The notes: generated by a model not told the origin, from the sequence alone. Shown: positions 1 to 12,539, counted from the stretch's first letter. The stretch: 64,000 nucleotides of DNA from Sphagnum compactum (GCA_965153455.1 OZ234502.1:12927495-12991494); one strand, 5' to 3'. Translations and numbers: made by a program.

Positions 1-349
1 AATGAGGTAGTTAAGCTTGAAAATATCTAATCCAACAATATTATAAAATTATAAAATGACATAGCCCACCTAGGAAAGCCACTATGGATTTTTTTTTAAT
101 TTTCTAATAATGGGTGGCTAATGCTCATTTACCCTAACTATCCTAACATAAATTATCTTTGTAAGGAATTGTTTTCCTTTATATAGCAAGAAATTTGCAT
201 GTTATAATCATATCAAGGTTTTTTTTGGGGGATTTCAATGCATTTAATATTATTAGTAAGGTCACATTAATTGTCAAATAGTACCAAGTAAAATTTTCAT
301 TCATCCATTTGGACGATTAAAAAAAAACACGTTAAAAGTGAGAACCATA

Positions 350-425
350 ATTCACTACAACAAAAGGTGCACACCAAATGATTTCATTAGATTTTGAATG
401 AATTCACTGGTTGGTTGTAGTGAAT
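350..425. repeat. Short inverted repeat with CACTACAA arms
   Basis: ATTCACTACAAC at 350-361 is the perfect reverse complement of GTTGTAGTGAAT at 414-425. The arms begin with CACTACAA, which resembles plant CACTA transposon ends, but the 52-bp interior is too short for a normal element and no clear target duplication is visible. Confidence 0.5.
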
Positions 426-816
426 GGAGGTCATGAAAAAGTAGTGAATTCACTGGTCTAATGAATGGGGACTAATGAACTGCACCCACATTTTGTAACA
501 TTACAATTAGGTCACAAGAAGCTTGCATTGAGTTCATATTTCATTATCATTGAAACATATACTAAACCATGTCGATTAGTTTGATCCTCCTCAAAACTAA
601 ACCATCTTCCCCCTCGTTTAGCTCACAAATCTCAAACAAATGAAGATTACAAGTATTACTCATTCATGTCAAACCACATCTTAAACCTTAAACCCTTAAC
701 CCCTAATGGTCGTAGTAGTATACTAAAGCGCTTACCAAAATATCATAAAGACTCTTCTTATGAAAATTCATGTGGAAAGCATTCACAACAATTCTTTTAA
801 TTTCATATGTCTTTTT

Positions 817-818
<2 letters not shown>

Positions 819-848
<30 letters not shown>
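819..848. repeat. (TA)n microsatellite
   Basis: About 15 uninterrupted TA dinucleotides. Simple repeat, no other signal. Confidence 0.95.
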
Positions 849-852
<4 letters not shown>

Positions 853-1738
853 TTTTTATTTTTATTTTTATTTATTTTCCTTAAAAAAATCTCAATTAAA
901 TACCCACATTCATATAGTTACATATATTATAAGTAGGTCATGCATCAACAAATCATCCATCAAATACGATCCCAACATCATATGTTAAATTAGGGTTACT
1001 TACCTCTCTCTCAATTCAACTATTCAAGCTTTAATGGATAAATCTTATTAACCAACTTGTTTTACATATAATGAAAATTTAATAATCCTAATTATTAAGG
1101 TCAAGACATTTTATTATTTTCTACCCACAATTAATTATTTGTGTGACAATATTATGATTTATTCCCATTATTAGCTAACCCAATTTGAAGCAAATGGGTT
1201 AATGGTTGTGTAGATTACGAACCCTTCGGACCAATGAAATACCACCAAATTAGATACCGTAACTGGCTGCGATGGATTATTTCGATGCCCTAGAAAGATT
1301 ATAAACCAGAATGGGTCTGATGGTTTGCAAACTAGCATCTTGTAATATATAAAATAAATAATTTCAATTTCAATTTGTAATGGTCTATCTTGTGCTATGG
1401 AATTACAATTTCATTTTTATGTTTGGGTTTTTCACCATTTTATACAATATTTTATATTTTCAAATTATTTGATGTTTAATAATCCTCATGTTACTATATT
1501 TGTGATATTTTAGATTTTCAAATCATTTTCTGCATAATAATTCCACAATTTGGGACCAGGTTTTTGTTTTTTTGTTTTTTTTTTTTCAATTTTTCGATTT
1601 AAAGAATTTAGCGAAGTTTCCACAAAAGAAAATAATAACAAAAATAATAACAAAGGTCGAATTTACTTTAGAAAAATATATTTCCAAATTGTTTTGGTGA
1701 AAAAAAAAGACGAATTTTGTTGAAAAAAGAAAAAAAAA

Positions 1739-2272
1739 AAGGTTGCCACTCATCTGGGAAGGGAATCGAAAGACGATTCTGAGTGCCACGTGGAAAGCAG
1801 AGAAGTCATCTACGTGGAATGTGATGGGGAACGGAGTTTCCAAGTGGGAGGGAACATGCGTGCCCTTGCTTGAACCCTTTTGTGTCTGCCCCGAAAAAAA
1901 ACGCACCTGCGTAACGCTCCCTCGAATCCTTCTGTTTCTGCCCCCAAAAAAACATTTTGTTTCTGCCCGCGAGAAAGCAAAGCTCGAAGGAGGAGACCAG
2001 CTTCTCGTGTTTTAATTCGCGTTTTTCATCGCTTGTGTTGTCGGAGAAATTCTCTAAAGAATCGATTTGCAGTCGGATTTGGAGAGATTTCGTTTTATTT
2101 TCTGGTTTTTTTTTTATCGGTTTTTTTGTTGGAACAATTCTGTGGCGAAAGCGATTTGCAGTCGGATTCGGAGACCTTTCGTGTTTCTGTTTGTGTTTTG
2201 GATCGGTTTCGTTCTTGGAGCAATTTCTGTGCAGAAATCGATTTGCAGTCGGATTTGGAATTGCTGTAAGCC
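1739..2272 (+). promoter_or_regulatory. Probable promoter and 5' leader of the MnSOD gene
   Basis: Composition becomes GC-richer just upstream of the SOD start codon. The stretch contains three copies of a TTTCTGCCC-type motif at about 1880-1970. It also has three roughly 90-bp units, each containing a copy close to ATCGATTTGCAGTCGGAT, near 2060, 2150 and 2238. The last copy ends about 15 bases before the ATG at 2273. I did not identify a convincing TATA box. The transcription start is unknown, so the split between promoter and leader is inferred. Confidence 0.45.
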
Positions 2273-4602
2273 ATGGCGGCTACATTGTTGACGAAAAAGA
2301 TGCGTAGTGGCGCAGAGACTGCAGGTACAATGTTAGGCTTCCATTTATGGAGGAGAGGCTTGAAAACAGCCATGCGACAACAAGAGGTTTTGCCGGATCT
2401 TCCATACGACTATAACGCCCTGGAGCCTGTGATCAGCGCGGAGATCATGCGTCTGCATCATCAGAAGCATCACCAAGCTTACGTGACGGGTTTCAACAAG
2501 GCTATGGAGCAGTTGAACTCCACCTCCGACCCGCAAACCATCGTCGCTCTGCAGTCTGCCATTAACTTCAATGGGGGAGGTAATAATAACGCACCGCAAA
2601 CCTCTCCGTTCTTTCTTGACATTCTTTCCTTCATTTGGAACCTTTCACTGCATTTGGAGATCCAATGTTGATATTGAACACCAGCTCGTCCTAGAATTCT
2701 GCTCTTTAGCTGTAGACATAGAAACACATTGTCAGGTGGAGGTTCAGGGTTACGGATATGGAGGTTCTTAGTGTAAGAGGCTTTGATGCAGAAGGTTGTG
2801 AAAAGTTCTTCTTGAGGTTGAGCACTAAGGCTTAAATTATGGTCTGTTTCGAGAATTCCTCTTGTAGTGTAATGTGATGTGATGATTGCATGCATTGCAA
2901 TGGTTGCATGGATTGGTTATTCTGTTTCTCAAAGCACGCCTGGCCAATGCAGCGAAGGATTGAGCATTTTTGGGTATCAGGGGATGGATGATCTCTGCAT
3001 TGGTACTCTATATGTATGTACATCTTGCTGTTATAGAACTTTAGCATCTCTGTTTCTCTCACTTTCTTCTCCTGACACAGGAATTCCCTATGCCATCAGG
3101 TCATGTACAGGAAACATGGCCTGCATTAGGGTCTTGATATGTTGTGCTTATGTGCAGGACATGTCAATCATGCAATTTTCTGGCAGAATCTTGCACCACC
3201 AAAAGTAAGCATTTTCAAAAATATTGATTTCTTTAGTGATTTTTTCTGTAATAGACAACCAACATCTGGAACCTATTGAGAATTTTGACAGAAATTTCCC
3301 CACCCATTTGCAGGAGGGAGGAGGGGAGCCACCAGAAGGAAATCTGGCATCAGCTATTGAGTCAGAGTTTGGATCCTTGGATAAATTGATAGCAAAAATG
3401 AGTACTACTGGGGCTGGAGTGCAAGGATCTGGCTGGGTGGTATGTTACTTTGTGTTCGAATTGTTATCTCTGCATTTTGTTTTCAGATGCTGCATTCCAT
3501 CTTTCCAGTTTCTTGGCTGGAATTCATTTTGGATGTTTGAACTGGGATTCTTTTACCAGTGGCTGGGACTGATCAAGGACATGAATCGGCTTACAGTAGA
3601 GACGACTGCCAATCAGGTATTGTTTCCATCTCAATAATCAAGGTGCTGTGACTCTAGCTTCCAGGTGGTCCTGAACCCAAAATGCTCAACTTTGGACATC
3701 AATCTTCAATGCATTCCCTGAAAATTCTGAGTTTTGTTTGTAAGTTAGAGATAGCGAGAAAAGGCACCAATACTCTTCAAGGAAATTGATTACAAGATCA
3801 CAGCTTCTGGAATTGTTTTATATGAGGAAGTTTTTGAAATCCACCAGCTTACTGGCAGTTTGACATCTGTTTGTTTCTTCTAAAAGAAGATCATCAGCTG
3901 CACTTGAGTCTTTGGATGACTAGGGGCATGTGATAGAGGATCAGAAGAGAAGCATGTATTGAAACAATTGTCTGGTTATCTCCTCTCTCAGGATCCATTG
4001 GCATCAAAGGGTCTAATTCCATTGCTGGGTATTGATGTATGGGAGCATGCTTACTATCTTCAGGTATGCTCAGCAGGCAACTATGTAACTGCCCCTTTGA
4101 CATGAATCATGCTGCAATGATAGCATTTTGATCCTATACCATGTAGTTGACTGTCACAATTTTGGGTTATGTGAATTGTCAAAAAGGCTTGGAAAATCTT
4201 TTCAATTATTACTGAAAGCTTCCATATTGCAAGGGATTCTTGGTTTCATCATCTGCCACATGCCCATCATAAACAGGCAAGCTGTGAAGAGTGGATCATG
4301 CATATGCCCATTATGCATCCCAGTTTTGTAGGAGTCACTAAAATCTGCACTCCTATCCTGCTCCTCTAATTCTTTGCAAATGAGTCAATTGACATTTTGT
4401 TAGGTACTGAGGATTGCAGAGAACTGTGCTGGTTCTTATTATTGACTGCAAAATCATGACTTAATTGTTTTGTCCAGTTTGAAAAAGAGGTGACAAACTT
4501 GGTGTTGGGTTGCAGTACAAAAATGTGCGGCCAGACTATCTCAAGAACATATGGAAGGTTGTGAATTGGAGAGATGTGGCCAAAAGATATGACAGTGCAT
4601 AA
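2273..4602 (+). CDS. Mitochondrial manganese superoxide dismutase, six exons
   Basis: Dismutates superoxide to hydrogen peroxide and oxygen in the mitochondrial matrix. Exons are 2273-2579, 3158-3204, 3314-3439, 3560-3616, 3992-4063 and 4516-4602; joined they give 231 aa ending in TAA, the usual plant length. Residues about 1-37 are basic and hydroxylated with few acidic residues, like a mitochondrial presequence. The mature part starts near [13 protein letters not shown]. Metal ligands are visible: H62 in the LHHQKHH motif, H107 in GGHVNH, and D194 and H198 in DVWEHAYY. The TANQDPL segment and GVQGSGW are of the Mn rather than the Fe type. The start ATG is the first in frame with the presequence. 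All junctions are GT-AG. Nothing suggests a pseudogene: no frameshift or missing ligand. The gene lies tail to tail with the FKBP gene, with about 1.4 kb between stop codons. Sure of family; exact start slightly less so. Confidence 0.95.
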
Positions 4603-6046
4603 CTGGATGGGGAAAAAGGTCAGTATCTGTAAATGTTGAAGTAGAGATGGGGTCAGGTAGATACCATGCCAAAATTTCAAGAGAATTGAATGGGTCTTGG
4701 CTGGAGTGAGCAAACAGTTGCAAATAGGGATGATTTACACATGCACAACAATTGTGTTTCATTGTGTTGTGTGCCAGAACAAGCATTGCACATAATCGAA
4801 AAGGTGTCAGACAATCATAATGTTACATAAAGTAAGGAACGTTGTTCCATTCACCCAATCGTACTTCTGGTTTGCAATAGTTTCAGAAGGTATATGAGGA
4901 TGATGTTGTCTACTCTGGTATGAATTGCACTTCCCCTGCTTTTACATCTTATGAATCATAGTACAGTAATGGGTTTATCTTCTAATTTGCAGAACTGAAC
5001 ACTCAGAGTTGATTGGTCACTTTCACTGTCAACTCTGGAATATTGTGGAATACCCTTGGAAAATACTCTTCCTTTTGTGAACATTGCCTTTGGATGTTGA
5101 TTATGGAGCAAGAATATTGCACAGGAAGGGATGGGACAATGTAGTGTAGTGAATTCTACTTGGCATGATGTCTAGCGTAATAGATGTATATGGACAAGTC
5201 ACTACAATACAATCCATTGGAATGACCACGAATGGCACCTAGTTTCATCTTTCTAATTGACACAAGATTGGCTTTGACATTCTCCTGGTGCTTTCATAGA
5301 GGCATTTTTTCAGTGTTGGTATCACATACCTTCTGGCAAAATTATATTCAATGAAGTGAACCCACCATCAAAGACCAAAGGGATGTGTGACAAACCCATT
5401 CAACTAATTTTATTTTGAGAGGTTTCTAGAATCATCATTCCAAATTCTTACTCCTCTGAACCACTGAACCCATCAATTTCACCAATGAACTTTCTCTAGT
5501 TAGTTGAATAACATAATTTATAATGCGTGTTACCAGTTGAAATGTCATGAAATTCTAGAAGACTAAGAATAAGAAACTTTTGATGAATCGATTCCAAAAC
5601 TAGAAAAAAATTACTTAGTTAAAAGGCCATCAATATTTCAGACCTCCTCTTTCCTTCTCCAGCTCACACACACAATTATGGTAAGCAAAATTTATTCCAT
5701 TGCATTTGGAAAATCCCCAGATAGAGGGAAAACAAATTCCACAAATTGACACTTAATGCAATGGGCATCTCAAGATCAAACACCAGATCAAAATTGGGAT
5801 GGAGCCACATCAGATTTTGAAATAGCTGCATCAAGGACTACACATACCAAATCTACAAAAGACAACTCTCATATGACCATTCAAACCGAACACAGCCCAG
5901 ATCAGAGCGCACTTGTCTGCGATATAATTTCCCAAGTTGCCATAGACTGGGTGTCACAGGTTCCTGTGAAGCCCAACTACCAGAAGTTGCTGGTATCTCC
6001 GAATACACTATAAACTGAACACAGGTAATCACAAACTTAAAAGCTC
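4603..6046. other. Intergenic region between convergent SOD and FKBP genes
   Basis: Contains the presumed 3' untranslated regions of two genes that point at each other. Small open frames here, such as that at 5756-6013, are unspliced shadows without family resemblance. I see no further gene. Confidence 0.6.
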
Positions 6047-9000
6047 TCATTTGACAGCTACAAGCTCCACATCAAATGTGAGCCATGCATTTCCAGGGAT
6101 TGTCCCTTTGACCCCTTCTGGTCCATACCTGCAAACAGCCCCCAATTGGAATCAGTATCTAAGTATCACAAACAGTTGCACCACCAGAAACCTTTTTTCA
6201 AAACTCCATACTCTCTTCGGCTTTCTCACTATTGGGTGCATATAAAACAGACCGAGGGAAGGAGCATACGCCATTTGAGGTGGGATAGTGAGACGTCTCT
6301 TATCACCAACTCTCATGCCTGCATCACAGAGACCCCACCAGGATTTGTCACATTCTACTACAAAAACATCTGCCTATATCTATATTGTTTCACCATACAG
6401 GTGGGACCATGATTCCCCAGACACACCATGGCATATTCTTGGAGAGTATTGACACACAATCCAATCTTGCACACAGCAGAAGTGAAGGAGCCAGTAATAC
6501 ATACCATTCACACCAACATCCCAGCCTTTTATTACTTCTCCTACACCTGCACCACCACTCCAATAAAATATTGCCTTATTAAAATGGTAGACCACCCCCT
6601 TACCTAATCAAACCAATTCATATCTGCAGCAAATTAAACTATTGGAGCCATAAAATCAGTTCATAAACAGATACAGAGCTTCTGCTTGTTCAACCATTTG
6701 TAAGTTTTGATGACTCTAGCTCATCAACCCATTATCGCAGCTCTTCAAACATTATATGTTTCTGGTATTTGCTCAGATAAGAAAGTCATTGCCCATATCC
6801 CTCACCTAATCTGAAGTCAAAGGGTTTCTTCCCAACATTAGAATCAAAAATTTTGCCATTGGATTTCAGCTTTCCAATATAGTGCATTGACACCTGCACA
6901 TGGGAACCCTCTCAATGTCAGTCAAGGTTCACCTCACTAAGAGAGAAGAACATGAGCTGGGATGTACCATATCAGAATCTTAGCAGCTAAATGGTAGCCC
7001 AAGGGTTCATGTTATTCTACCCATCAAATCAGGAACCTCAAAGAAATTGAATTCCAAAAGCTCAAATTCATTAGGATATCATTAGATAGCCTCATATCTG
7101 TAAATGAACCATAGCCTGAACTAGAAGGCAGGAATTCGACATGAATATCAAAGAGGTGGGACTGTTGAGAATACCCTTTTTCCTGGCTTAGCCTGCTTTC
7201 CATCAGGTTTCCCCATTGCAATATTCTCAATCTCTAAACCATTAGGATACTTTTTCATGGTTGAACCCTCTTTCTTGCTAGGTTTCTCCACAGTGGCTTG
7301 CTCTGCATCCACTCTCTTCTCTATGGGTGTTTTTGGTTGTGCCTTTGCAGCCACTTTGGTAGGGGCTGTAGGCTGCACCACTTCCCCACCTGTCTCCTTC
7401 CTGGGTTTCTCTACAGTACCTTGCTTTGTATCCACTCTCTTCTCTGTCATTCTCTTCGCTGGTGTCTTGTCAGCCACTTTGCTAGCAGCTGCAAGCTCTT
7501 GTATATCCCCATCTGCTTTAAGCTCAGAGGTCTTAGTGCTCTTCTCATTTGAAGCCTGTGCTTTCACTGCCTTTTGTTTTTTCTTTTTCTTCTTCTTCAC
7601 CTCAGCAGGAGTTTCAACATCTCCTGTTGTTTCCAATGGTGCTGGTGTGACACCCATCCTGCAACAGTCAGCATGATTTAAGAAACACACTTTTTCCATC
7701 CGTCTTTTTGCTTTAACTCAAAAATAACAGAATTTTCTGAGGTAGTAGCAGATCCAAGTTTGAAGATACTCTACAGGAAAGTTTCTTCCTTTCTTTCCTT
7801 AAGGAACCAAATCAAAGACCTCTCTCTCTTCACACCGGAACTGGTCAAACATATCTACCTTGTAACAGTTGGACTTTTACTGGGGGACTGCTCCAATGAG
7901 TGGACTGCTTTCTTGTTCTTGCCTGGCAATGCAAAACCATCTTCATCTTCACTCCTATTCTCATCTGCATCCTTAACGGTGGATTTCACTGCTGATTCAT
8001 TTGCTCCATTCTTTGACACATCATCCTTTTTCCTCTTTTTAGACTCGCTGCCATCTGTTATGGCCTTGAGATGCTTCTTTGCACCATTTGCAGCTGCAAC
8101 AGGTTGTTCCTCATTGACTTCTTCTATTCTCACTATATAGGTCCCAAGCAATTCAACCAAAGGAAATCATTAGTAGCCTGAGATTTAGCTCTCTGTGTTA
8201 ACCATGCCATGCATGCTGAATGACCAAACAAACTACTCAAACATGATAACACTCCTACAAAACACAAGTGTATTCTGTGAAAAGATTACTGAAACCCGCA
8301 TTAGCAAGTGAACCCTATGCAAGCGAAAACCTTGGTGTGTAAACTAAGCAAATATCACAACCTCTATGCACTACATTATAAGGATGCTTGTACCCACCAG
8401 AACTTCGAACAGGAAATACATCATCAGTGTCCTCAAAATTGCCGAACTCATCCTCCTCCATTAGGGCCTCATCATCAGTATCCTCATCACTAAACTCATA
8501 TCCATCCTCCTCCTCTCTGGCTCCACAGTCAAGAAGCACAAAGCTGTCCAACATCCTTCCACACTCAGCTCTCTTTCCCATTCATACATTCATAGTTTCC
8601 AGTATGCATCCTTGCAACTCAGAAATCAGGAACAAATGATAAGAAAAAAGGAATCAAGTCTGTAGCCCTTCGTGTGCATGTTCCTTGCTCTCAGGACAGG
8701 AATGGCTACAGCCTATTTGAGTCACAAAAAGGTAATATGAAGGATACGAGTCATAATCATCTGCAGCTCCAGAGTCGTACTGATCCTCATAGGGCTCATA
8801 ATAGCCAGTGAGATGCACACTAGCATCGCCTGAGACTGTGAAGACCACTTCTTCATCAAATAGCAAATCCAGAGAAGTTGACTCTGACACACCTGGAACC
8901 AAAGAACAGAGGAGAACCTCTGGCCTCTCACCCACTTCACACTTCACAACAGTCCTTTGCTTCCCCTTTGACTCCAACCCCAATGTTGCCTGCCCTTCAT

Positions 9001-11106
9001 CACAGATGCACATCTCCATCCTTAGAATACACCAACAGACATGTGAGCCTCTCTCTAACTTCCTCAAGATCTACACTGATGTGGGTTCAAAGATTTGTCA
9101 GAGTTCCCATGTGCTGCAACTAGGGATCTTTGATGGCCACAACAAGTACCAAGCTTAAATATGGAAACAGATAAGAACAGGTTAAGATGCAAGCTGGCTA
9201 AGTCATGCAGTCAACAACACATCCTAGAACCGTGAATTACATCAGTGAGGACAAGCATGAGCTATTGAACAGGTTGCCTTGACAGATAAGATGAGAAAAT
9301 ATGTGAAAAGTTATCAGAAAGATATCTCTTCCATGTCATTGTGGGCACCTGAGATCCAGAGTGTCCAACAAAAACTTCCCAGAACTTCATTTGCAGTCTT
9401 TGAAACAACAGGTGATTTAAGGACTGAACCCAAACGCCTCACTGTCTTGAGCACTAAAAGCAAGCCCATAGTGTGGGAGACCATCTTCATTTGAAGAGTG
9501 GAGGGCAGAAAGGATGCGAAGCCTACTCTCCAGGGACAAGAAGGATGTATAGTTCACAATACGATATTGACCAATTAGAGAGAATCACAATCACAGTTGA
9601 AACAACTCAGCATTGTCAATAAATTGAAATGGCTTACACACATGAGTAACACGGAGCTTGGTGCCCTCAGGTTCTGGCTCAGTATATGGCTCTTCAGGCC
9701 GAATTTGGACACCTGTAAACCAGTAGCCCACAAAATCCCAGAAAATCACTCCATTAGACCACCTTCAGGCCCAAAGAGAGAATATGATGAGAGAACAGTC
9801 TAAAAGCATTAGTGTTTGTGTATGGTGGTGATAGGCTATGATAACAGCCCACTGACTTCATCACCTCCTGCGAATGGTGGAGGTCATTAACCAACTCACT
9901 GTGCTTCTGGCACAACACTGGCAGTAATGGTAAGCCTCACTGTTGATGGGAAGAGTCAGCCAGAATGCAGGCTAGTTCAACAAGGCATAAGAGAGAAGGA
10001 GATTACCAAAGAATAAAGGAGCAAAAAAGAAGGGAGCACAAAGAAGCAGGGAACCCAACAAGGAAAGGGGAGAGGTACATATCTATGAAATTGCAGAAAA
10101 ATCTCTACAACAACAACTGGAAAGTAACATGACCACACAAACACTAGTTCGAAACATTCTCTAGCAAATTCCTAAATCCGAAGGCTCAGTAGGATCCATT
10201 GGTTTGAAGTGATCATAGAGGGTACAAGACCTTCCTCACAAAAACATCCAAAATCATCATTGCCCTCACATGGTACAGATAAGACCACGGACTGTTCTCG
10301 TTTTCTCAACTCTCAGTTGCACAGAAGCTGGCATTTGTTCCACTAGAACAACCCACATCAACCACGTGAAATAAGACCCGTCTGAACTATTCACAGCAGC
10401 ATATATCTCTATTGCCTTCCAATGCTTACAGGCAACGTCTTAATATTCCACAATATGCTCCTGCTTGCAAATTTTTTTGTAACACATGAAATTGCTACTG
10501 CAAACTTTCCAGAAACACAGAGAACATCAAACTATCTACACCAAAGCTCACATCTACAGAAACTCAGTAGATTCCAATTGGCAAATGAACTGATCATTGA
10601 AGGGACACAAAAACGTCATCACGTTCTTTCCCAAACACTGGATCGTCACTGCATTCATCTGCTGAACACATGAGCGCTTCTAACTGCTCACGACAAAATT
10701 CTAGGGTTTAGGGATCAAGAAGAAAACGTCCTGAAACACAAATGCTATGACCATCGCCCTATACTATAGAAATGTTTTACGAGTTTCTTGCAACGACGGG
10801 AAGTCCAAGGAGCAGCACTGAAACAAAACACTGAGCGGTAGTCGCTGCTCAGGAAAAATTATAGGGTTTAGGGTTTAGGGAGAAAACTCGAAGGCCAAAA
10901 AAACCCCCCGTGATGCTAATGATCATCGCTCGAAACTATAGAACTGTTTACAAGTTTACTGCAACAACAGGAAGTCTAAGGACCAGCACTGAAACAATAG
11001 CAGCATTGGTTCAAAACAACAAAACAGATTGCATTGCAGAAGCTTTTGAGGCGGACGAAGGAAGAACATTGGAAAACCATATGTACTACATACCCCAGAA
11101 AGACAT
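6047..11106 (-). CDS. FKBP53-like nucleoplasmin-domain peptidyl-prolyl isomerase (histone chaperone), ten exons
   Basis: Exons on the minus strand, in order: 11106-11094, 9712-9642, 8989-8748, 8516-8398, 8132-7859, 7658-7175, 6893-6806, 6546-6505, 6318-6270 and 6128-6047. Joined they give 487 aa, close to Arabidopsis FKBP53. Exon 1 encodes only MSFW plus the first base of the next codon. Residues 1 to about 100 form a nucleoplasmin-like core ([26 protein letters not shown]-like [10 protein letters not shown]). An acidic D/E tract follows at about 100-145, then a basic linker with a seven-lysine run near 261-267, a likely nuclear signal. A C-terminal FKBP domain occupies about 376-487. Conserved isomerase residues are present: HY in [27 protein letters not shown] and LTFDVEL. 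Family knowledge: these proteins are nuclear histone chaperones acting on rDNA chromatin. Exon 4 has an alternative in-frame acceptor 27 bases upstream (start at 8543). Confidence 0.92.
7268..7480 (-). repeat. Internal repeat in the basic linker of the FKBP gene
   Basis: Protein residues about 300-328 and 341-370 are diverged copies sharing the pattern EKRVDxxQxTVEKPxKE. They are coded by 7480-7394 and 7357-7268. The duplication stays in frame and lies entirely inside exon 6, between the lysine run and the FKBP domain. Confidence 0.75.
10696..11015 (-). repeat. Degenerate tandem duplication with telo-box motifs in FKBP intron 1
   Basis: Two units of about 160 bp (starting near 10696 and 10855) share AAATTxTAGGGTTTAGGG, a CTATAGAAxTGTTTxCxAGTTT stretch and a GGAAGTCxAAGGAxCAGCACTGAAACAA-like block. 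Each begins with AAACCCTA telo-boxes when read on the minus strand. They lie in the first intron, between exon 1 (11094) and exon 2 (9712). Confidence 0.65.
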
Positions 11107-11345
11107 GGTTTCCTCTGTAACAAGCTGCGGCTGTAGTGATGAGCGGTATCTTCACAATGGGCACGCACACGCGCAAACTCACACACTTCAACTTGCGAGG
11201 AAATCGAAGAATCGCGTGCGGCATTTGGGAGAAAGCACAAGAGAGTTCGGCCTAAGGTCACTCCTTCGCAGCCGCTCCATTTATTAGCGAGCAAATTAGG
11301 GTTTAAGGCTCTCTGCGGCGCAGCGCTTCGCGGGCACTAAAGTCT
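11107..11345 (-). promoter_or_regulatory. Probable promoter and 5' leader of the FKBP53-like gene
   Basis: GC-richer stretch immediately upstream of the minus-strand ATG at 11106-11104, with an AAACCCTA telo-box near 11294-11302. Telo-boxes are known in promoters of plant ribosome-biogenesis and translation genes, which fits an rDNA-chromatin chaperone. The assignment is inferred from position; no TATA box was recognised. Confidence 0.4.
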
Positions 11346-11648
11346 CTTCGCGCCGGGCAGCAGGACGGGCAGGGGAAGGCAGCATACCATTCGATGTGAC
11401 CAGCACATGATCATGTTTATCATGTATTCATAATTGGCAGATTTTAATAAATAATATTCAAAGATACGAGGGCCAGGGGTTTCTTTTATTTTATTTTTTG
11501 CCCAATTTTTCAATATAAAAGTAGAAATTTTAGTCAAATTTACTCCAAAAAAACAATTTCCCAAATTTTTGTTCATGTTCCCAAAAGAAACTTGTTTTAA
11601 GATAGGTACGAGTAATTGAAGGGCTTGAATACAAATATTGTCTCGAAA

Positions 11649-12000
11649 GAATCTCATCCATTCAAATTTTGATTTGGACGGAATAATTCAAGTTCAATTT
11701 GAAGAGCTTCACATGATGAGTCTCATCCATTCAAATTGTTGATTTGGACGGAATAATTCAAGTTCAATTGAAAAGCTTCAAATGATGAGTCTCATCCATT
11801 CAAATTTTGACTTGGACGAAATAATTCAAGTTAAATTGAAGAGCTTCACATGATGAGTCTCATCCATTCAAATGTTGATTTGAACGGAATAAATAATTCA
11901 AGTGCAATTGAAGAGCTTCACATGATGAGTCTCATCCATTCAAATGTTGATTTGGACGGAATAAATAATTCAAGTTCAATTGAAGAGCTTCACATGATGG
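11649..12000. repeat. Tandem array of about five 70-bp units
   Basis: Units recognised by TCTCATCCATTCAAAT, recurring at about 11652, 11721, 11790, 11858 and 11930. Each continues with GGACGGAATAATTCAAG and AGAGCTTCACATGATG. Spacing is 68-72 bp; the last units contain a 4-bp AATA insertion. No coding potential. Confidence 0.9.
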
Positions 12001-12539
12001 TGGAAAGTTTTCAACTAAGGTTGTAAGAAAATGATGCCAAACGTCTCAATTGGCTACGATTTGTTGAAATTTTGAGGCATCAAAGTTGTGAACATTGAAG
12101 TGTAGCAATTTTGAAAATGAGACTAAAGGAGTCCTAAGAATTGCAACTACTTTAATGTATCTACTCCTCGTTAGGAGTTACAAAATATATTATAAAGAGA
12201 AAAGTGTTTTTTTCGAAATGGGTGTGGCCCATGGTGAAATTTTTGTAAATTCATGATGAGTTAAATCTCATTTGGGCTCAAATTGTAACCAATGTTTTTT
12301 TCTTATGTTTTAAACTTATGAAACTTTATAAAAGAAAAACACACATTTGGAAAAAAAAACAGGAAAGAACACCAAGAGAAGACCAACATTCAAAAATGCA
12401 AATGCAAAAATGGGGTTGCAAAAGAGCGGACTCACCAAAAGGAGCAAAAGCGCAAACCTGGGTCTTACTCATTCATCTATTCCATGAAACAAATCACAAA
12501 AAGAGATGGCCAAGAAATTTGAAAAAGCAGTATGTGGTG

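Larger units (their letters stand above)
1..1738. other. AT-rich intergenic sequence
   Basis: No supportable gene. The stretch is AT-rich with scattered poly-A/T runs, a (TA)n microsatellite near 819-848 and a small inverted repeat at 350-425. The longest frames here are low-complexity Ile/Tyr/Phe runs created by the TA repeat. Confidence 0.7.

Noticed and set aside
1586-2373. Overlapping open frames upstream of MnSOD on both strands
   Set aside because: They are products of the repeated leader sequence, without domains; the MnSOD frame begins at 2273.
7257-7676. 139-codon plus-strand frame in the FKBP region
   Set aside because: It is the antisense of FKBP exon 6; the minus-strand reading has clear homology and consistent splice phases.
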